This document shows, piece by piece, positions 41,084 through 51,405 of a stretch of 64,000 bases of DNA (positions are counted from its first letter, which is position 1; the number at the start of each line of letters is the position of its first letter). A program made the translations under genes and the position numbers. A model generated the notes under the pieces. The model was given only the letters and a program-made list of their open reading frames with translations. It did not search any database and was not told where the DNA came from. The stretch lies in the NCBI RefSeq assembly GCF_024543085.1, contig NZ_JANHNZ010000001.1, forward strand, positions 62,001 through 126,000, read 5' to 3'. Source of the DNA: Granulicatella seriolae (GTDB taxonomy: Bacteria; Bacillota; Bacilli; Lactobacillales; Aerococcaceae).

Positions 41084-43141
41084 TTATTCCTCCTCTAACA
41101 ATAGAGATAATTGTTGAGCATCATCTAGATTCTCTTGGTGATGAATTTGTTCTTCCATAAGCTCTTCACTCGTTACATTCTTGGCCGCAGCACGAGGAAG
41201 TTCTGTTTCTAGAATGCTCTTTTCATCGCCTAAACGAAACTCTACATGTTTTTCAATCCATTTTCTACGTGGTTCTACTTTGTTACCCATTAAAGTGCTG
41301 ACACGGCGTTCTGCTTGAGCTTTGTCATCTAGAACCACACGAATCAAAGTACGTGATTCCGGGTCCATAGTCGTCTCCCACAATTGATCAGCATTCATTT
41401 CCCCAAGTCCCTTGTACCGTTGCAATAGATAACCTTTGCCCACTTTTTTAATCTTTTCTTCAAGTTCACTTTCTGTCCAGGCATATTCGGTTACTTGTTT
41501 CTTTCCAGTGCCTTTAGAAATTTTAAATAACGGTGGTAAGGCTAAATAAATTTTACCAGCTTCAAAAAGAGGCTTCATATAGCGATAGAAGAAGGTCAAG
41601 AGCAAGACTTGGATGTGGGCTCCATCTGTATCGGCATCCGTCATGATGACGATTTTATCATAGTTACAATCTTCAATTTGAAAATCGCTTCCTACACCAG
41701 CTCCAATGGTATAAATCATAGTATTAATTTCTTCATTTTTTAAAATATCAGAAATAGAGGCTTTTTCTGTATTGATAACTTTCCCTCTAAGAGGTAGTAT
41801 AGCTTGAAATTTACGGTCACGACCTTGTTTGGCTGAGCCACCAGCAGAATCTCCCTCAACTAAATATAATTCATTTCGTTTTGGATTTTTGCCTTGAGCG
41901 GGTGTTAGTTTCCCTGATAAAATGGTTTCATTTTTCTTTTTCTTACCATTGCGTGACTCTTCGCGAGCTTTTCTTGAAGCATCTCTAGCTTCACGAGCCT
42001 TAATAGCTTTTCGCAATAGTTCTTGTGCGATTTCGCCATTTTCAGCCAAAAAGTAGCCTAGTTGTTCATTAACAATGTTATCAACTATTCCTCTAGCCTT
42101 TGGAGTTCCTAGTTTGTCTTTGGTTTGGCTTTCGAATTGAAGAACTTCTTCTGGAATTCGTAAGGATACGATGGCTGTAATCCCTTCTCTTACATCACTT
42201 CCTTCAAGATTACGGTCCTTTTCTTTCAACATACCAATTTTTCGAGCATACTCATTAAAGGCTTTTGTCAAAGCTGTCTTCATCCCTACTTCATGGGTCC
42301 CCCCATCTTTGGTACGTACATTATTGACAAATGACAGAATGGTCTCTGAGTAGCCATCATTGTATTGAAAGGCAAATTCCGTTTCAATGCCTTCAATCTC
42401 ACCATCAAAATAGACAACCGGTGAAACGGTATCTTTTTCTTCGTTCAGATAATCAATGAAATCACGAATCCCATTGTCATAATGGAAGACTTCTGATTCT
42501 CCAGTCCGTTCATCCAGTAAACTGATGGTTAAGTCTTTTAAAAGAAAAGCTGATTCACGTAATCGTTCCGCTAATGTTTCATACGACCAATTCAAGGTTG
42601 AAAAAGATTCTGCACTCGGCAAAAAGGAAACTGTCGTTCCAGAATGTTTTTGAGCTGTTTTAGCCTTTTTCAAATTGCCTTTCGGTTTTCCGCCTTGAAC
42701 AAAATCTTGAGTGTATTCAAAGCCATCACGTCGAACTGTTACTTTTAACCAGTCTGACAAGGCATTTACCACACTGGCACCAACGCCATGTAGACCTCCA
42801 GATGTTGTATAGCCGCCCTTACCAAATTTACCACCCGCATGTAAGATTGTAAAAATTACTTGAATGGTTGGTTTGCCAGAAGCGTGATTCCCAGTTGGCA
42901 TACCACGTCCGTTGTCAGTCACGGTAAGAGACAAGTCTTTGTGGATAACGACATCTATTTCTGTTGCATATCCAGAGAGTGCCTCATCAACTGCATTATC
43001 CACAATCTCATAAGCCAAATGGTGCAATCCTCTTTGGTCGGTTGAACCGATATACATGGCTGGTCTTTTTCTAACAGCTTCCAAGCCTTCTAGGACTTGA
43101 ATAGATTCATCATTATATGCGTTTTTATTTACTTTTACCAT
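41084..43141 (-). CDS. parE: Topoisomerase IV subunit B
   Basis: 685 residues. A GHKL ATPase domain ([33 protein letters not shown]) is followed by the transducer and the TOPRIM domain ([24 protein letters not shown]). The 685-residue length and the [14 protein letters not shown] segment fit ParE of Gram-positive bacteria. It supplies ATP-driven gate closure for ParC. Confidence 0.94.
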   Translation of the reverse strand: MVKVNKNAYNDESIQVLEGLEAVRKRPAMYIGSTDQRGLHHLAYEIVDNAVDEALSGYATEIDVVIHKDLSLTVTDNGRGMPTGNHASGKPTIQVIFTILHAGGKFGKGGYTTSGGLHGVGASVVNALSDWLKVTVRRDGFEYTQDFVQGGKPKGNLKKAKTAQKHSGTTVSFLPSAESFSTLNWSYETLAERLRESAFLLKDLTISLLDERTGESEVFHYDNGIRDFIDYLNEEKDTVSPVVYFDGEIEGIETEFAFQYNDGYSETILSFVNNVRTKDGGTHEVGMKTALTKAFNEYARKIGMLKEKDRNLEGSDVREGITAIVSLRIPEEVLQFESQTKDKLGTPKARGIVDNIVNEQLGYFLAENGEIAQELLRKAIKAREARDASRKAREESRNGKKKKNETILSGKLTPAQGKNPKRNELYLVEGDSAGGSAKQGRDRKFQAILPLRGKVINTEKASISDILKNEEINTMIYTIGAGVGSDFQIEDCNYDKIVIMTDADTDGAHIQVLLLTFFYRYMKPLFEAGKIYLALPPLFKISKGTGKKQVTEYAWTESELEEKIKKVGKGYLLQRYKGLGEMNADQLWETTMDPESRTLIRVVLDDKAQAERRVSTLMGNKVEPRRKWIEKHVEFRLGDEKSILETELPRAAAKNVTSEELMEEQIHHQENLDDAQQLSLLLEEE

Positions 43142-43205
43142 TATCTAACTCCTTTACCTGATCCCTATCTAAGTAGATGACCACTATTGCAAGAACATCT
43201 ATTCT

Positions 43206-43233
43206 ATAATACTTCAAATCTGTGATTTTGCAA
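43206..43233 (-). promoter_or_regulatory. parEC promoter
   Basis: TTGCAA (43228-43233) and TATTAT (43206-43211), spacer 16 bp, minus strand; it is in the divergent gap between parE and plsY. Confidence 0.6.
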
Positions 43234-43330
43234 GACATTGACAATTATTCCTTAAAGAAAATACACTTGTAAAAGACAAAATTTAATTTTCATGATAAAC
43301 TGGAAATAGTTTACAAAAGGAGTAATTGAC

Positions 43331-43951
43331 GTGAATCTACCAATTATAATGATTAACTGCCTTCTGGCTTATTTATTAGGGTCCATTCCTTCTGGTGTAT
43401 GGGTTGGCCAATATTTTTACCAAACGGATATCAGACAGATGGGTAGCGGTAATATGGGTACTACCAATACCTTCCGCGTCCTAGGTCCAAAAGCAGGAAC
43501 CATAGTCTTATTTATGGATCTTGCTAAAGGAGCAATTCCAGTTCTCATTGCTACCTATCTACTACCAACATTTCCATTTAGTCCTCTGTTTGTTGGAGCC
43601 TTTGCCGTTTTGGGGCATACCTTTCCTATCTTCGCCCAATTCAGAGGCGGCAAGGCTGTTGCAACCTTTTCTGGGGTAATGCTAGCCTATATTCCTCTAG
43701 TTGTTTTAGTTTGTCTAGTAATCTTTCTAGTGACCCTTTACCTCACTAGAATGGTTAGCTTAACCAGCATGGTCACTATAAGCATTGGTGTTCTTTTAAC
43801 CTTGTTTTATCAGGATTGGTTTTTAACCACAATATCCCTTGTAGCAGACCTCTTTATCATCTATCGCCACCGCTCAAATATCAAACGAATCCTAGACGGA
43901 ACCGAAAGCAAAGTGACCTTCCCTTGGGAGAAGAAACAAGATACAAAATAA
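43331..43951 (+). CDS. plsY: Glycerol-3-phosphate acyltransferase PlsY
   Basis: 206 residues from a GTG start behind AGGAG. An integral membrane enzyme with about five transmembrane helices that transfers an acyl group from acyl phosphate to glycerol 3-phosphate in the first step of phospholipid synthesis. Motifs: LLGSIPSGVWVGQ (motif 1), GSGNMGTTNTFRVLG, and the RGGKAVAT loop. It is divergent from parE, the usual plsY-parEC layout in Lactobacillales. Confidence 0.96.
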   Translation: MNLPIIMINCLLAYLLGSIPSGVWVGQYFYQTDIRQMGSGNMGTTNTFRVLGPKAGTIVLFMDLAKGAIPVLIATYLLPTFPFSPLFVGAFAVLGHTFPIFAQFRGGKAVATFSGVMLAYIPLVVLVCLVIFLVTLYLTRMVSLTSMVTISIGVLLTLFYQDWFLTTISLVADLFIIYRHRSNIKRILDGTESKVTFPWEKKQDTK

Positions 43952-43980
43952 GTGAAAACTGAATACAAATTCTAAGCATT

Positions 43981-44025
43981 AAAAAAACGCCCAAATTACG
44001 GTTCAAACGGAATTTGGGCGTTTTT
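43981..44025. terminator. Bidirectional terminator after plsY
   Basis: A 15-bp perfect stem AAAAACGCCCAAATT with its complement and a T-run on the plus strand, and A-rich flanks for the opposite direction. Confidence 0.88.
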
Positions 44026-44106
44026 CGATTTGCAAACTTATTCGGAATTCATTTTGAAGTCTAATAAGATAGTTATAAAAGAATCTCGGATAATCTGGCA
44101 ACTCTC

Positions 44107-44973
44107 CTAAAAAACTTCAATCGTGTAATCCATAATAAACTCTTTACCAGCATCTAAATGTTGGATACCTAACTTATCTTGCAACTGTCCATTAGAATTG
44201 ATATCATCTGGCAAACCAGTCCATGGCTCAATACATAAAAACGGCGCATGATTAGTTAACGTCCACAAACCTACATAAGGAACACTAGAATAAGTCAGTG
44301 CAACACCACTTGGGTCTTTTTCACTACGTATGGAGATTTTAGTCGCATTTGGCGTTTTATACAAAAGTAAATCATTGGTAAACAAGTCGTGTTTCAAAGC
44401 GATTTGTTTAGGAGCATCTCTAACAATAAGAGATTGATCGATGTAGGCACCATTTAGCGGGTAACGATCGATTGGGCCTGCTGTTTTGATCTCAACAAAG
44501 TAATCTTCAAAGCTTAAGTCTTTTGCTAATGGTACGTTAAAGGCTGGATGACCACCAACTGTGAAATACAAGTCATTGTCACCAGCAACCACCTTGTATT
44601 TAACAACTAAGGTATCCTTAATCAAATGGTAAATAATATGAAATTCATAGTCAAATGGGTAGTTTTCCAGCTTGGTAGTTCGGCTAGATAAAACAAAATC
44701 CAACCGATTAATAGACTTATCTGCCAACTCAAAGATATGATCTCTGGCAAAACCATGTTTGGTCATGCTATACGTTTGCCCTTGATAGGAATACTGGTCA
44801 TCTTTCAAAGCCCCAATAAACGGAAATAAAACGGGTGATTGTTTGTTCCAAAAGCCTTCTTGTACTTGATAAAGATACTCTTTTTGATTGCCTCTTGAGA
44901 ATAAAGAAGTTAATTCAGCTCCCTTATCTTTCACGGTAATCGATAAATAGTCATTTTCAATTGTATAGTTCAT
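44107..44973 (-). CDS. Aldose 1-epimerase family protein (LacX/GalM-like)
   Basis: 288 residues with a galactose-mutarotase fold: LTSLFSRGNQKEYLYQ, SPVLFPFIG, the TKHGFARDH histidine motif, GGHPAFNVPL with the second His, and FLCIEPWTGLPDD carrying a catalytic Glu. Such enzymes interconvert alpha and beta anomers of hexoses. The exact sugar is not clear. It lies between plsY and codY and is 23 bp downstream of codY, so it is probably in the codY operon. Confidence 0.85.
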   Translation of the reverse strand: MNYTIENDYLSITVKDKGAELTSLFSRGNQKEYLYQVQEGFWNKQSPVLFPFIGALKDDQYSYQGQTYSMTKHGFARDHIFELADKSINRLDFVLSSRTTKLENYPFDYEFHIIYHLIKDTLVVKYKVVAGDNDLYFTVGGHPAFNVPLAKDLSFEDYFVEIKTAGPIDRYPLNGAYIDQSLIVRDAPKQIALKHDLFTNDLLLYKTPNATKISIRSEKDPSGVALTYSSVPYVGLWTLTNHAPFLCIEPWTGLPDDINSNGQLQDKLGIQHLDAGKEFIMDYTIEVF

Positions 44974-44996
44974 ACGTTTTCTTCCCCCAGTAACTC

Positions 44997-45800
44997 TTAG
45001 TCTTTTTCTAGCTCTTGACGAATGGTCTCTGCAATATTCTGATTCTTAATCTTAATAAATGTCCCTTTCATACCCAGACTGCGACTATCAATGATTCCAG
45101 CAGACTCCAATTTTCGAATGGCATTAACAATGACTGATCTCGTAATCCCATATTCTGTGGCAATTTTTGATGCGGTAATAATCCTTTCAAGACTATCCAA
45201 ATTGTCAAAAATAGCACGAATAGCTTGCAGCTCACTATAAGATAAACTGTTTAAGGCTAGTTGCACATTACGTCTCTCCCGATTGACTTGTGCAATTTGC
45301 TCTGTTTGCCAGTGTAGCAGCTCAGTCCCGATGACTGTCGCAGCATGTTCGGCTAAAAGCAAATCACTTGTTGAAAAAATTGGCTCAATGCGCCCCATAA
45401 TAACAGAACCTAAACGACTACCAGAGGCAAAGATTGGAATAATTGTCGTTTTACCCGAAATAAATTGAACTTTTTCTTCTACTGGAAAAATAGTCAATTC
45501 TGAGTCAAAAGCAATATTTTCACTGGTGCTTTCTATATGCTTTAGTTGGTCTGTGTAAAAACTAGGCAACTGACGTTTTTGAATATAGTCAGTTAAGCGA
45601 GGATTAGAAACTTTAAATTCATCATGATACCCTAATATTCTGCCTTCTTTTGAAATGATATACAAGTCCACCTTTAACATGGCACCCAACATTTCGGCCA
45701 AAACATCAAAAGGTAAATCAGATGCAGACTTATCTACCCACATATTTTCATGTTGCAATACGCGATTAATCTTCCGTAAATCTCTTAAAACACTTTCCAC
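44997..45800 (-). CDS. codY: GTP- and branched-chain-amino-acid-sensing repressor CodY
   Basis: 267 residues from a GTG start with AAGGGGA 8 bp upstream. An N-terminal GAF domain senses isoleucine, leucine and valine, and the C-terminal winged helix-turn-helix includes ASKIATEYGITRSVIVNAIRKLESAGIIDSRSLGMKG. It represses nutrient-acquisition and stationary-phase genes when amino acids and GTP are high. It follows hslU by 71 bp, separated by a perfect palindrome. Confidence 0.97.
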   Translation of the reverse strand: MESVLRDLRKINRVLQHENMWVDKSASDLPFDVLAEMLGAMLKVDLYIISKEGRILGYHDEFKVSNPRLTDYIQKRQLPSFYTDQLKHIESTSENIAFDSELTIFPVEEKVQFISGKTTIIPIFASGSRLGSVIMGRIEPIFSTSDLLLAEHAATVIGTELLHWQTEQIAQVNRERRNVQLALNSLSYSELQAIRAIFDNLDSLERIITASKIATEYGITRSVIVNAIRKLESAGIIDSRSLGMKGTFIKIKNQNIAETIRQELEKD

Positions 45801-45821
45801 TCAGCCATCCCCTTTTTTCTA

Positions 45822-45860
45822 TTTGAGTAATGGTTGCTTATAAATCAACCATTACTCAAA
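45822..45860. other. Perfect 15-bp palindrome between hslU and codY
   Basis: 45822-45836 and 45846-45860 are perfectly complementary, with a 9-nt loop; no T-run follows on the minus strand. It ends 22 bp before codY. It could be an RNA processing site, a weak terminator or an operator. Confidence 0.7.
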
Positions 45861-45871
45861 CCCATTTATTT

Positions 45872-47284
45872 TTATAGAATGTATCGGCTTAAATCTTGAT
45901 CTTCTTGAATGCTTGCTAACTTACTGTCAACATATTGTTCTGTAATTTGGATAGAACCCATATACATATCAGGAGCTTCAAAGAGTAATTCTTCTAATAG
46001 CCGTTCTAAAATAGTATGCAAACGACGAGCTCCAATATTTTCAGTACGACTGTTAACATCAAAGGCAATTTGAGCTAGACGTTTTACGGCTTCTTTGGTA
46101 AAGATGACCTCAATATTTTCAGTTGCAAGTAAGGCCTTGTATTGTTTTAATAAGGCATTATTTGGCTCCGTTAAAATTCTTTCAAAGTCCTCTTCCGTTA
46201 AATCTTGTAACTCCACACGAATTGGAAAACGCCCTTGCAGTTCTGGCATTAAATCACTTGGCTTAGCCACATGAAAGGCACCTGAAGCAATGAAAAGAAT
46301 ATGATCGGTTTGAATCATCCCATATTTGGTATTGACTTGACTACCCTCAACAATTGGTAAGATATCTCTTTGAACACCTTCTCTAGAAACTTCTCCACCG
46401 CCACCTTGATGGTTTCTAACGGCAATCTTATCAATCTCATCAATAAAGATAATTCCTGATGTTTCAGCTAACTTTAAGGCTTCTGCATGAATATCTTCTT
46501 GGTTAACTAGTTTGTCCGCTTCTTCTTGAGTTAATAATTCAATGGCCTCCGCTACAGTAACGGTCCGTTTTGATTTTTTAGCCGGTGTTAGGTTTTCTAG
46601 CATAGATTGGATTTGACCCATTTGCTCCATAGCCCCACCAAAATTTCCAGCTTTTAACTGTTTTTCAGTAACTTCAATGGTGACTTCTTGGTTTTGTAGT
46701 TTGCCATCACGTAATTGTTGTTCTATTTCTTTGCGTGATTTAGCAACTTCTTCCGTTACTTCTTCTTGCACCTTAGGCTCCATACCCGTTTGAGGAAGTC
46801 CTAATGATTCAAACATAGATGCCATTTGGTCACGTTGTGGGTCTCGAACTTGTTTCATAATGCCTGGTTTCATTAACTTGGCTAATTTCTTAATAGCGTT
46901 GCTATAGGCTTGCCCACGAACTTCTTCTTTTTTAACCTTTGCCACAATCTGAATGGCATTTTCAACTAAGTCACGAACCATCGATTCAACGTCACGACCA
47001 ACATAGCCGACTTCCGTAAACTTAGTCGCTTCAACCTTGACAAATGGTGCATTGACCATGGTTGCCAAACGACGAGCAAGTTCCGTTTTACCGACTCCGG
47101 TAGGTCCAATCATCAGTAAATTTTTTGGCGTTACTTCTTTTTTCATTTCTTCATCTAGGAGAAGACGGCGGTAACGATTTCTAAGGGCTACAGCTACAGC
47201 TCGTTTGGCATCATTTTGTCCAATAATATAACGGTCTAATTCCGCTACAACTTCTCTAGGTGTCATATTAATTTCTTGATTCAT
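45872..47284 (-). CDS. hslU: ATP-dependent protease ATPase subunit HslU
   Basis: 470 residues. AAA+ unfoldase with Walker A GPTGVGKTE, the insertion (I) domain (about 110-240), Walker B GIIFIDEIDK, sensor 2 RRLHTILE and the ring-docking C-terminus DLSRYIL, which inserts into HslV. It is 43 bp after hslV. The HslUV protease degrades misfolded and regulatory proteins. Confidence 0.98.
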   Translation of the reverse strand: MNQEINMTPREVVAELDRYIIGQNDAKRAVAVALRNRYRRLLLDEEMKKEVTPKNLLMIGPTGVGKTELARRLATMVNAPFVKVEATKFTEVGYVGRDVESMVRDLVENAIQIVAKVKKEEVRGQAYSNAIKKLAKLMKPGIMKQVRDPQRDQMASMFESLGLPQTGMEPKVQEEVTEEVAKSRKEIEQQLRDGKLQNQEVTIEVTEKQLKAGNFGGAMEQMGQIQSMLENLTPAKKSKRTVTVAEAIELLTQEEADKLVNQEDIHAEALKLAETSGIIFIDEIDKIAVRNHQGGGGEVSREGVQRDILPIVEGSQVNTKYGMIQTDHILFIASGAFHVAKPSDLMPELQGRFPIRVELQDLTEEDFERILTEPNNALLKQYKALLATENIEVIFTKEAVKRLAQIAFDVNSRTENIGARRLHTILERLLEELLFEAPDMYMGSIQITEQYVDSKLASIQEDQDLSRYIL

Positions 47285-47327
47285 AGATTTTTTTGTCTCC
47301 TTATTCTTCTCTTTTTAGAAAGTTATC

Positions 47328-47855
47328 TTATAATACTTCTGTCAGGATAGAGTTATTAGTGTAAACATCAATCTCTGAAGCGATTAGTAAACTTTCTTTA
47401 GCAATTTCTTCTGCGGTTAAGTCCTTGTCACCAAAACGTAGCAAGGCTCTAGCACTTGATAAGGCAAAATTTCCGCCAGATCCTATGGTTAAGATGCCAT
47501 CATCCGGTTCGATAACTTCCCCTGTACCTGAAACCATCAATAATTGGTCCTTATTCATGACAATTAAAAGCGCTTCTAATTTTTGTAAGGAACGATTGGT
47601 ACGCCATTCCTTAGCCATTTCAATCGCAGCTCGTTGCAAGTTGCCTTTGTATTGTCTTAATTTTTCTTCAAACATTTCTTCTAAGGTGATAGCATCTGCC
47701 ACTCCACCTGCAAATCCAACCAAAACTTGGTTGTCATATATTTTACGGATTTTGCGGGCACTGCCTTTCATAATCACTGATTCGCCCATGGTTACTTGAC
47801 CATCACCTGCCATCGCTGATTGTTGGCCTTTTTTTACTGCACAAATTGTTGTCAT
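47328..47855 (-). CDS. hslV: ATP-dependent protease peptidase subunit HslV
   Basis: 175 residues. A proteasome-like threonine peptidase whose new N-terminus after Met removal would be Thr2 (MTTICAVKK), unlike Bacillus CodW, which has an N-terminal Ser and extension. The GDGQVTMGE motif is present. It follows xerC by 27 bp. Confidence 0.97.
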   Translation of the reverse strand: MTTICAVKKGQQSAMAGDGQVTMGESVIMKGSARKIRKIYDNQVLVGFAGGVADAITLEEMFEEKLRQYKGNLQRAAIEMAKEWRTNRSLQKLEALLIVMNKDQLLMVSGTGEVIEPDDGILTIGSGGNFALSSARALLRFGDKDLTAEEIAKESLLIASEIDVYTNNSILTEVL

Positions 47856-47882
47856 AGTTTTCTCCTTATCTGATGTTCTCGT

Positions 47883-48824
47883 TTATTTGTCAAAACTACT
47901 TGGATCAAAGCCGTCCTTGGTAGTCGTTTTTTTAGCTCTTGGAAAGAAATTTTGGTAGTTTTTTTGCAGACTCTCTTTGGATACATGTGTATAGATTTGT
48001 GTAGACGAAAGACTAGCATGTCCCAATAACTCCTGAACTGTCCTAAGATCAGCTCCATTATTCAATAAATGGGTTGCAAAGGAATGCCTAAATGTATGGG
48101 GATGAACTTGGTTTGTCAAACTAGTTTTCTTGATAGCTTGGTCCAAAATATACTCAATGCCCTTAGGTGTTAGTTGATCGCCCAAATGGTTAACGAAAAC
48201 AAAGTCATGTTCTTTATGGTGAGCCAACATAAGGTCCACTCTTGCTTGATTGATGTATTGTTGCAAGGCTTTCTTAGCTTGTGAACCAAAAGGAACATAC
48301 CGCTCCTTATTGCCCTTACCAATGACCAGTAAAACGTCTACATGCCAATCAATTTGGTTAAGGGTTAAGTTAACCAGTTCGCTGACCCGTAAACCACAAG
48401 CATAGAGAATTTCAATAATGGCTCGGTTGCGAATGTCCAAAGGCGTATCCCCCTGTAAAGACTCGAAAAAAATAGCCATTTCTTCTTCATAAATAACTTG
48501 TGGCAACCTATCTTGCCCTTTTTTATAAGAGACCTGACTAAAAGGATTGGAGTCATAGCCTTCCATATCCACTAAATAGGTATAAAATGACCGTAATGTT
48601 GACAGATACCTAGAAATAGATGTACGACTTTGTTTTTCTTGATGAAGTTCTCCTAGGAAAATTCTTACATCTGCTAAAGTCACTGCACTAAAGTCTTGAA
48701 TACCAACCTTTTCCATAAAGGTCATAAACCGATCAATATCTCTTCCATAAGCAATAATGGTCTGAGGAGAGTAACGTCTCTCCACCGATAGATTGGTAAG
48801 AAATTGTGTTTTTAATGTATTCAT
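47883..48824 (-). CDS. xerC: Tyrosine recombinase XerC
   Basis: 313 residues, slightly longer than the usual 295-305, with a Lys/Asp-rich tail. The catalytic set is complete: R146 (LRVSEL), K170 (GKGNKER), H243 and R246 (HPHTFRH), H269 (GHAS) and Y278 (QIYTHV). With XerD it resolves chromosome dimers at dif. It lies upstream of hslVU-codY, the same order as Bacillus codV. No dif site was recognised in the window. Confidence 0.94.
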   Translation of the reverse strand: MNTLKTQFLTNLSVERRYSPQTIIAYGRDIDRFMTFMEKVGIQDFSAVTLADVRIFLGELHQEKQSRTSISRYLSTLRSFYTYLVDMEGYDSNPFSQVSYKKGQDRLPQVIYEEEMAIFFESLQGDTPLDIRNRAIIEILYACGLRVSELVNLTLNQIDWHVDVLLVIGKGNKERYVPFGSQAKKALQQYINQARVDLMLAHHKEHDFVFVNHLGDQLTPKGIEYILDQAIKKTSLTNQVHPHTFRHSFATHLLNNGADLRTVQELLGHASLSSTQIYTHVSKESLQKNYQNFFPRAKKTTTKDGFDPSSFDK

Positions 48825-48898
48825 CTTTCAACCTCTTTTTATGACAAATGCTTATTGTCAAACTATTCAAAATTGAATATATATCCAATCTAATTTAT

Positions 48899-48928
48899 AT
48901 TATACACAAAATGACTTCAGTAAGTTAA
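48899..48928 (-). promoter_or_regulatory. Possible xerC-hslVU-codY promoter
   Basis: TTAACT (48923-48928) and TATAAT (48899-48904), spacer 18 bp, minus strand. Confidence 0.5.
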
Positions 48929-49002
48929 CAAATTATCTTCCTTTACAGAACTTTAAGACTTATATACTAAAGATTTCACCAATCATTTATTATAGCTTCA
49001 TA

Positions 49003-49045
49003 ATAAAAAAGGCAACTCTGACAAGTTATGCAAGAGCCACCTTTA
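49003..49045 (-). terminator. topA terminator
   Basis: 49008-49019 and 49033-49044 form a 12-bp stem that is fully paired only in minus-strand RNA, where three positions are G-U wobbles; the plus strand would have three mismatches. A T-run follows on the minus strand. Confidence 0.75.
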
Positions 49046-49083
49046 GTAAAGCTTTATCAAAGAGTTTTATTTAGTTAAAAATT

Positions 49084-49246
49084 GAGTCTCTAGCCCATTT
49101 GTCGGAAATCACGGTGTAGAGCATAGCTGACGCACAGTAGCTGTTTCGGCTTTAGCCGATTTACAGCTACGTAGACAGCTAAGCCGTGAGACCAAGGCTC
49201 ACGGCGGTGCAACCGTTTTGATTTCTGACAAATGGGCTAGAGACTC
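49084..49246. repeat. Full palindromic intergenic element, copy B
   Basis: Perfect 20-bp arms at 49084-49103 and 49227-49246 surround a core that matches copy A over about 107 nt. The loop ACCAAGG hairpin has the stem GCCGTGAG/CTCACGGC here but GCCGAAAG/CTTTCGGC in copy A, so the bases covary. Minus strand T-run (AATTTTTAAC) follows. It lies 77 bp after topA in the 499-bp gap between topA and xerC, which otherwise holds only the topA terminator and a promoter. Confidence 0.85.
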
Positions 49247-49323
49247 TTTTCTACTTAAGAACTACTTCCATTTCATCAATATCTCAGATTGGGAATTTTC
49301 CTTTTATATTTTTAGCACTCTCA

Positions 49324-51405
49324 TCATTTTTGCACTTCTTCAGAGTAATCTCCCTTGCTACAAACAATTTGTTTGCCACCTTTGACTTTCTTTTCAACGA
49401 GGTAGCTTTGACATTTTGGACAATCTCTTCCAATTGGTTTATCCCAAGACACAAATTCACACTCAGGATATCTGTCACAACCGTAGAAAATTCGATTCTT
49501 CTTAGATTTGCGTTCGATAACTTGGCCCTTATGGCAAACAGGACATTCTACTCCAATCGTTTTCACAATCGCTTGCGTATTATGACATTCTGGGAAGTTG
49601 GAACAAGCATAGAATTTCCCAAAGCGACCTAGTTTAATAACCATCGGACTTCCACATTGATCACAGTCAAAGCCAGCAGGTTCATCTTTAATTTGAATCT
49701 TTTCAATTTCACTTTCAGCTTTTTCTACTTCTGTAATAAATGGTCTGTAGAATCTATCAATGACTTTGGTCCATTGTTCTTGACCTTCTTCAATCTGGTC
49801 CAAATCGGTCTCCATAGCCGCTGTAAAATGAGTATCAACAATATTTGGGAAATACCCATTAATCATGGTATTAACAATCTCACCAAGTTCTGTTGGTTCA
49901 AATCGTTTTGCAACTAATTTGACATAGTACCGTTTTTGAATGGTTTCAATGGTTGGTGCATACGTTGATGGGCGACCAACACCGATTTCTTCAAGTGTTT
50001 TAATTAAAGTCGCTTCAGAATAGCGAGCTGGTGGTTGGGTAAAGTGTTGTTCTTTATCCAGTTTCACTAGGTTAACCAAGTCCCCAACTTCTAACTCTGG
50101 TAATCGGTTATCTTTTTTAGCATCCGTTTGATCTTGGTACACTTTTTGATAGCCTGGAAACTTAATCGTTGAGCCGTTTGCTCTAAACATAACAGCTCCT
50201 TGCTCAATATCAACTTGCACTGTGTCATAAACTGCCGCAGTCATTTGACTTGCGACAAAGCGAGACCAAATTAAAGAATACAGTTTTAATTGATCTTTGG
50301 ACAAGTAAGATGCTATCGAATCTGGTGTTCTCATAACTGAAGATGGTCGGATAGCTTCATGGGCATCTTGTGCGCCTTCAATCTTCTTGGATTTTTGACC
50401 TTGGCTATTAGAATATTCTGCACCAAACTGGCCTAAAATGTATTCCTTAGCCTCAGCTTTAGACGAATCAGATACTCGAGTTGAATCCGTACGCATATAG
50501 GTAATCAACCCCGTAGACCCTTGTCTCCCCAAAGAAATCCCCTCATAAAGTTGTTGAGCAATCATCATGGTTTTACGCGTTCTAAAGTTTAACTTACCAG
50601 AAGCTTCTTGCTGCAAACTACTAGTGGTGAATGGCAATCCCGGATTACGGCGTCGTTCCTTTTTAGTAACTTTTTCAATCGTAAAATCTTTTTTCTCGTC
50701 AATTTGTTTGAGAATATCTTGAACTGATTCTTCGTTAGATAATGGTAGCTTCTTGCGATTAACTCCATAAAAATTAGCCGTAAATTGACTTCTAGCTTTT
50801 TTAAATTGCCCTGTTAACGACCAATATTCTTCTGGTACGAAGGCCTTAATCTCATCTTCACGGTCGATAATTAACTTTAAGGCCACGCTTTGTACTCGAC
50901 CAGCACTCAACCCTTTTTTAATTTTCTTCCATAAAATAGGTGAAATCGTATAACCAACAAGTCTATCTAAAACACGTCTAGCTTGTTGAGAATCCACCAA
51001 ATTCATATCAATCGTTCTTGGATTTTTAAATGCATCTTTGACGGCATCTTTGGTAATCTCATTAAACTCAACACGAATTGGCTTTGTTGTATCTAACCCT
51101 AGTAGATGAGCCAAGTGCCATGCAATAGCTTCCCCTTCTCTATCCGGGTCACTTGCTAGATAAACATTATCTGCTTTGGCAGCTTCTCTTTTTAGGGACT
51201 TAATTAAATCTCCCTTACCTCTGATAGAAATATAATGTGGCTCATAATTATTTTCAACATCGACACCCATTTTGCTTTTTGGCAAATCTCTTAAATGTCC
51301 TTTACTTGCAACGACTTTAAAATTCTTCCCTAAATAACGTTCTATCGTTTTTGCTTTCGTGGGTGATTCGACGATGACTAAATTTTTTATTGTTTTAGTT
51401 GCCAA
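49324..51405 (-). CDS. topA: DNA topoisomerase I
   Basis: 693 residues. Type IA enzyme: TOPRIM domain with [10 protein letters not shown] at the N-terminus and the [13 protein letters not shown] motif, catalytic Tyr in [12 protein letters not shown], and a C-terminal set of zinc ribbons (CDQCGSPM..., CPVCHKGQ..., CPKCQSYL...). It relaxes negative supercoils. It is followed by dprA on the upstream side (170 bp) with no obvious signal in between. Confidence 0.98.
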   Translation of the reverse strand: MATKTIKNLVIVESPTKAKTIERYLGKNFKVVASKGHLRDLPKSKMGVDVENNYEPHYISIRGKGDLIKSLKREAAKADNVYLASDPDREGEAIAWHLAHLLGLDTTKPIRVEFNEITKDAVKDAFKNPRTIDMNLVDSQQARRVLDRLVGYTISPILWKKIKKGLSAGRVQSVALKLIIDREDEIKAFVPEEYWSLTGQFKKARSQFTANFYGVNRKKLPLSNEESVQDILKQIDEKKDFTIEKVTKKERRRNPGLPFTTSSLQQEASGKLNFRTRKTMMIAQQLYEGISLGRQGSTGLITYMRTDSTRVSDSSKAEAKEYILGQFGAEYSNSQGQKSKKIEGAQDAHEAIRPSSVMRTPDSIASYLSKDQLKLYSLIWSRFVASQMTAAVYDTVQVDIEQGAVMFRANGSTIKFPGYQKVYQDQTDAKKDNRLPELEVGDLVNLVKLDKEQHFTQPPARYSEATLIKTLEEIGVGRPSTYAPTIETIQKRYYVKLVAKRFEPTELGEIVNTMINGYFPNIVDTHFTAAMETDLDQIEEGQEQWTKVIDRFYRPFITEVEKAESEIEKIQIKDEPAGFDCDQCGSPMVIKLGRFGKFYACSNFPECHNTQAIVKTIGVECPVCHKGQVIERKSKKNRIFYGCDRYPECEFVSWDKPIGRDCPKCQSYLVEKKVKGGKQIVCSKGDYSEEVQK

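Noticed and set aside
38620-43141. parCE pair as gyrA/gyrB
   Set aside because: The pair lies beside plsY as parEC does in Lactobacillales, with ParE before ParC; gyrBA is normally near the origin with recF.
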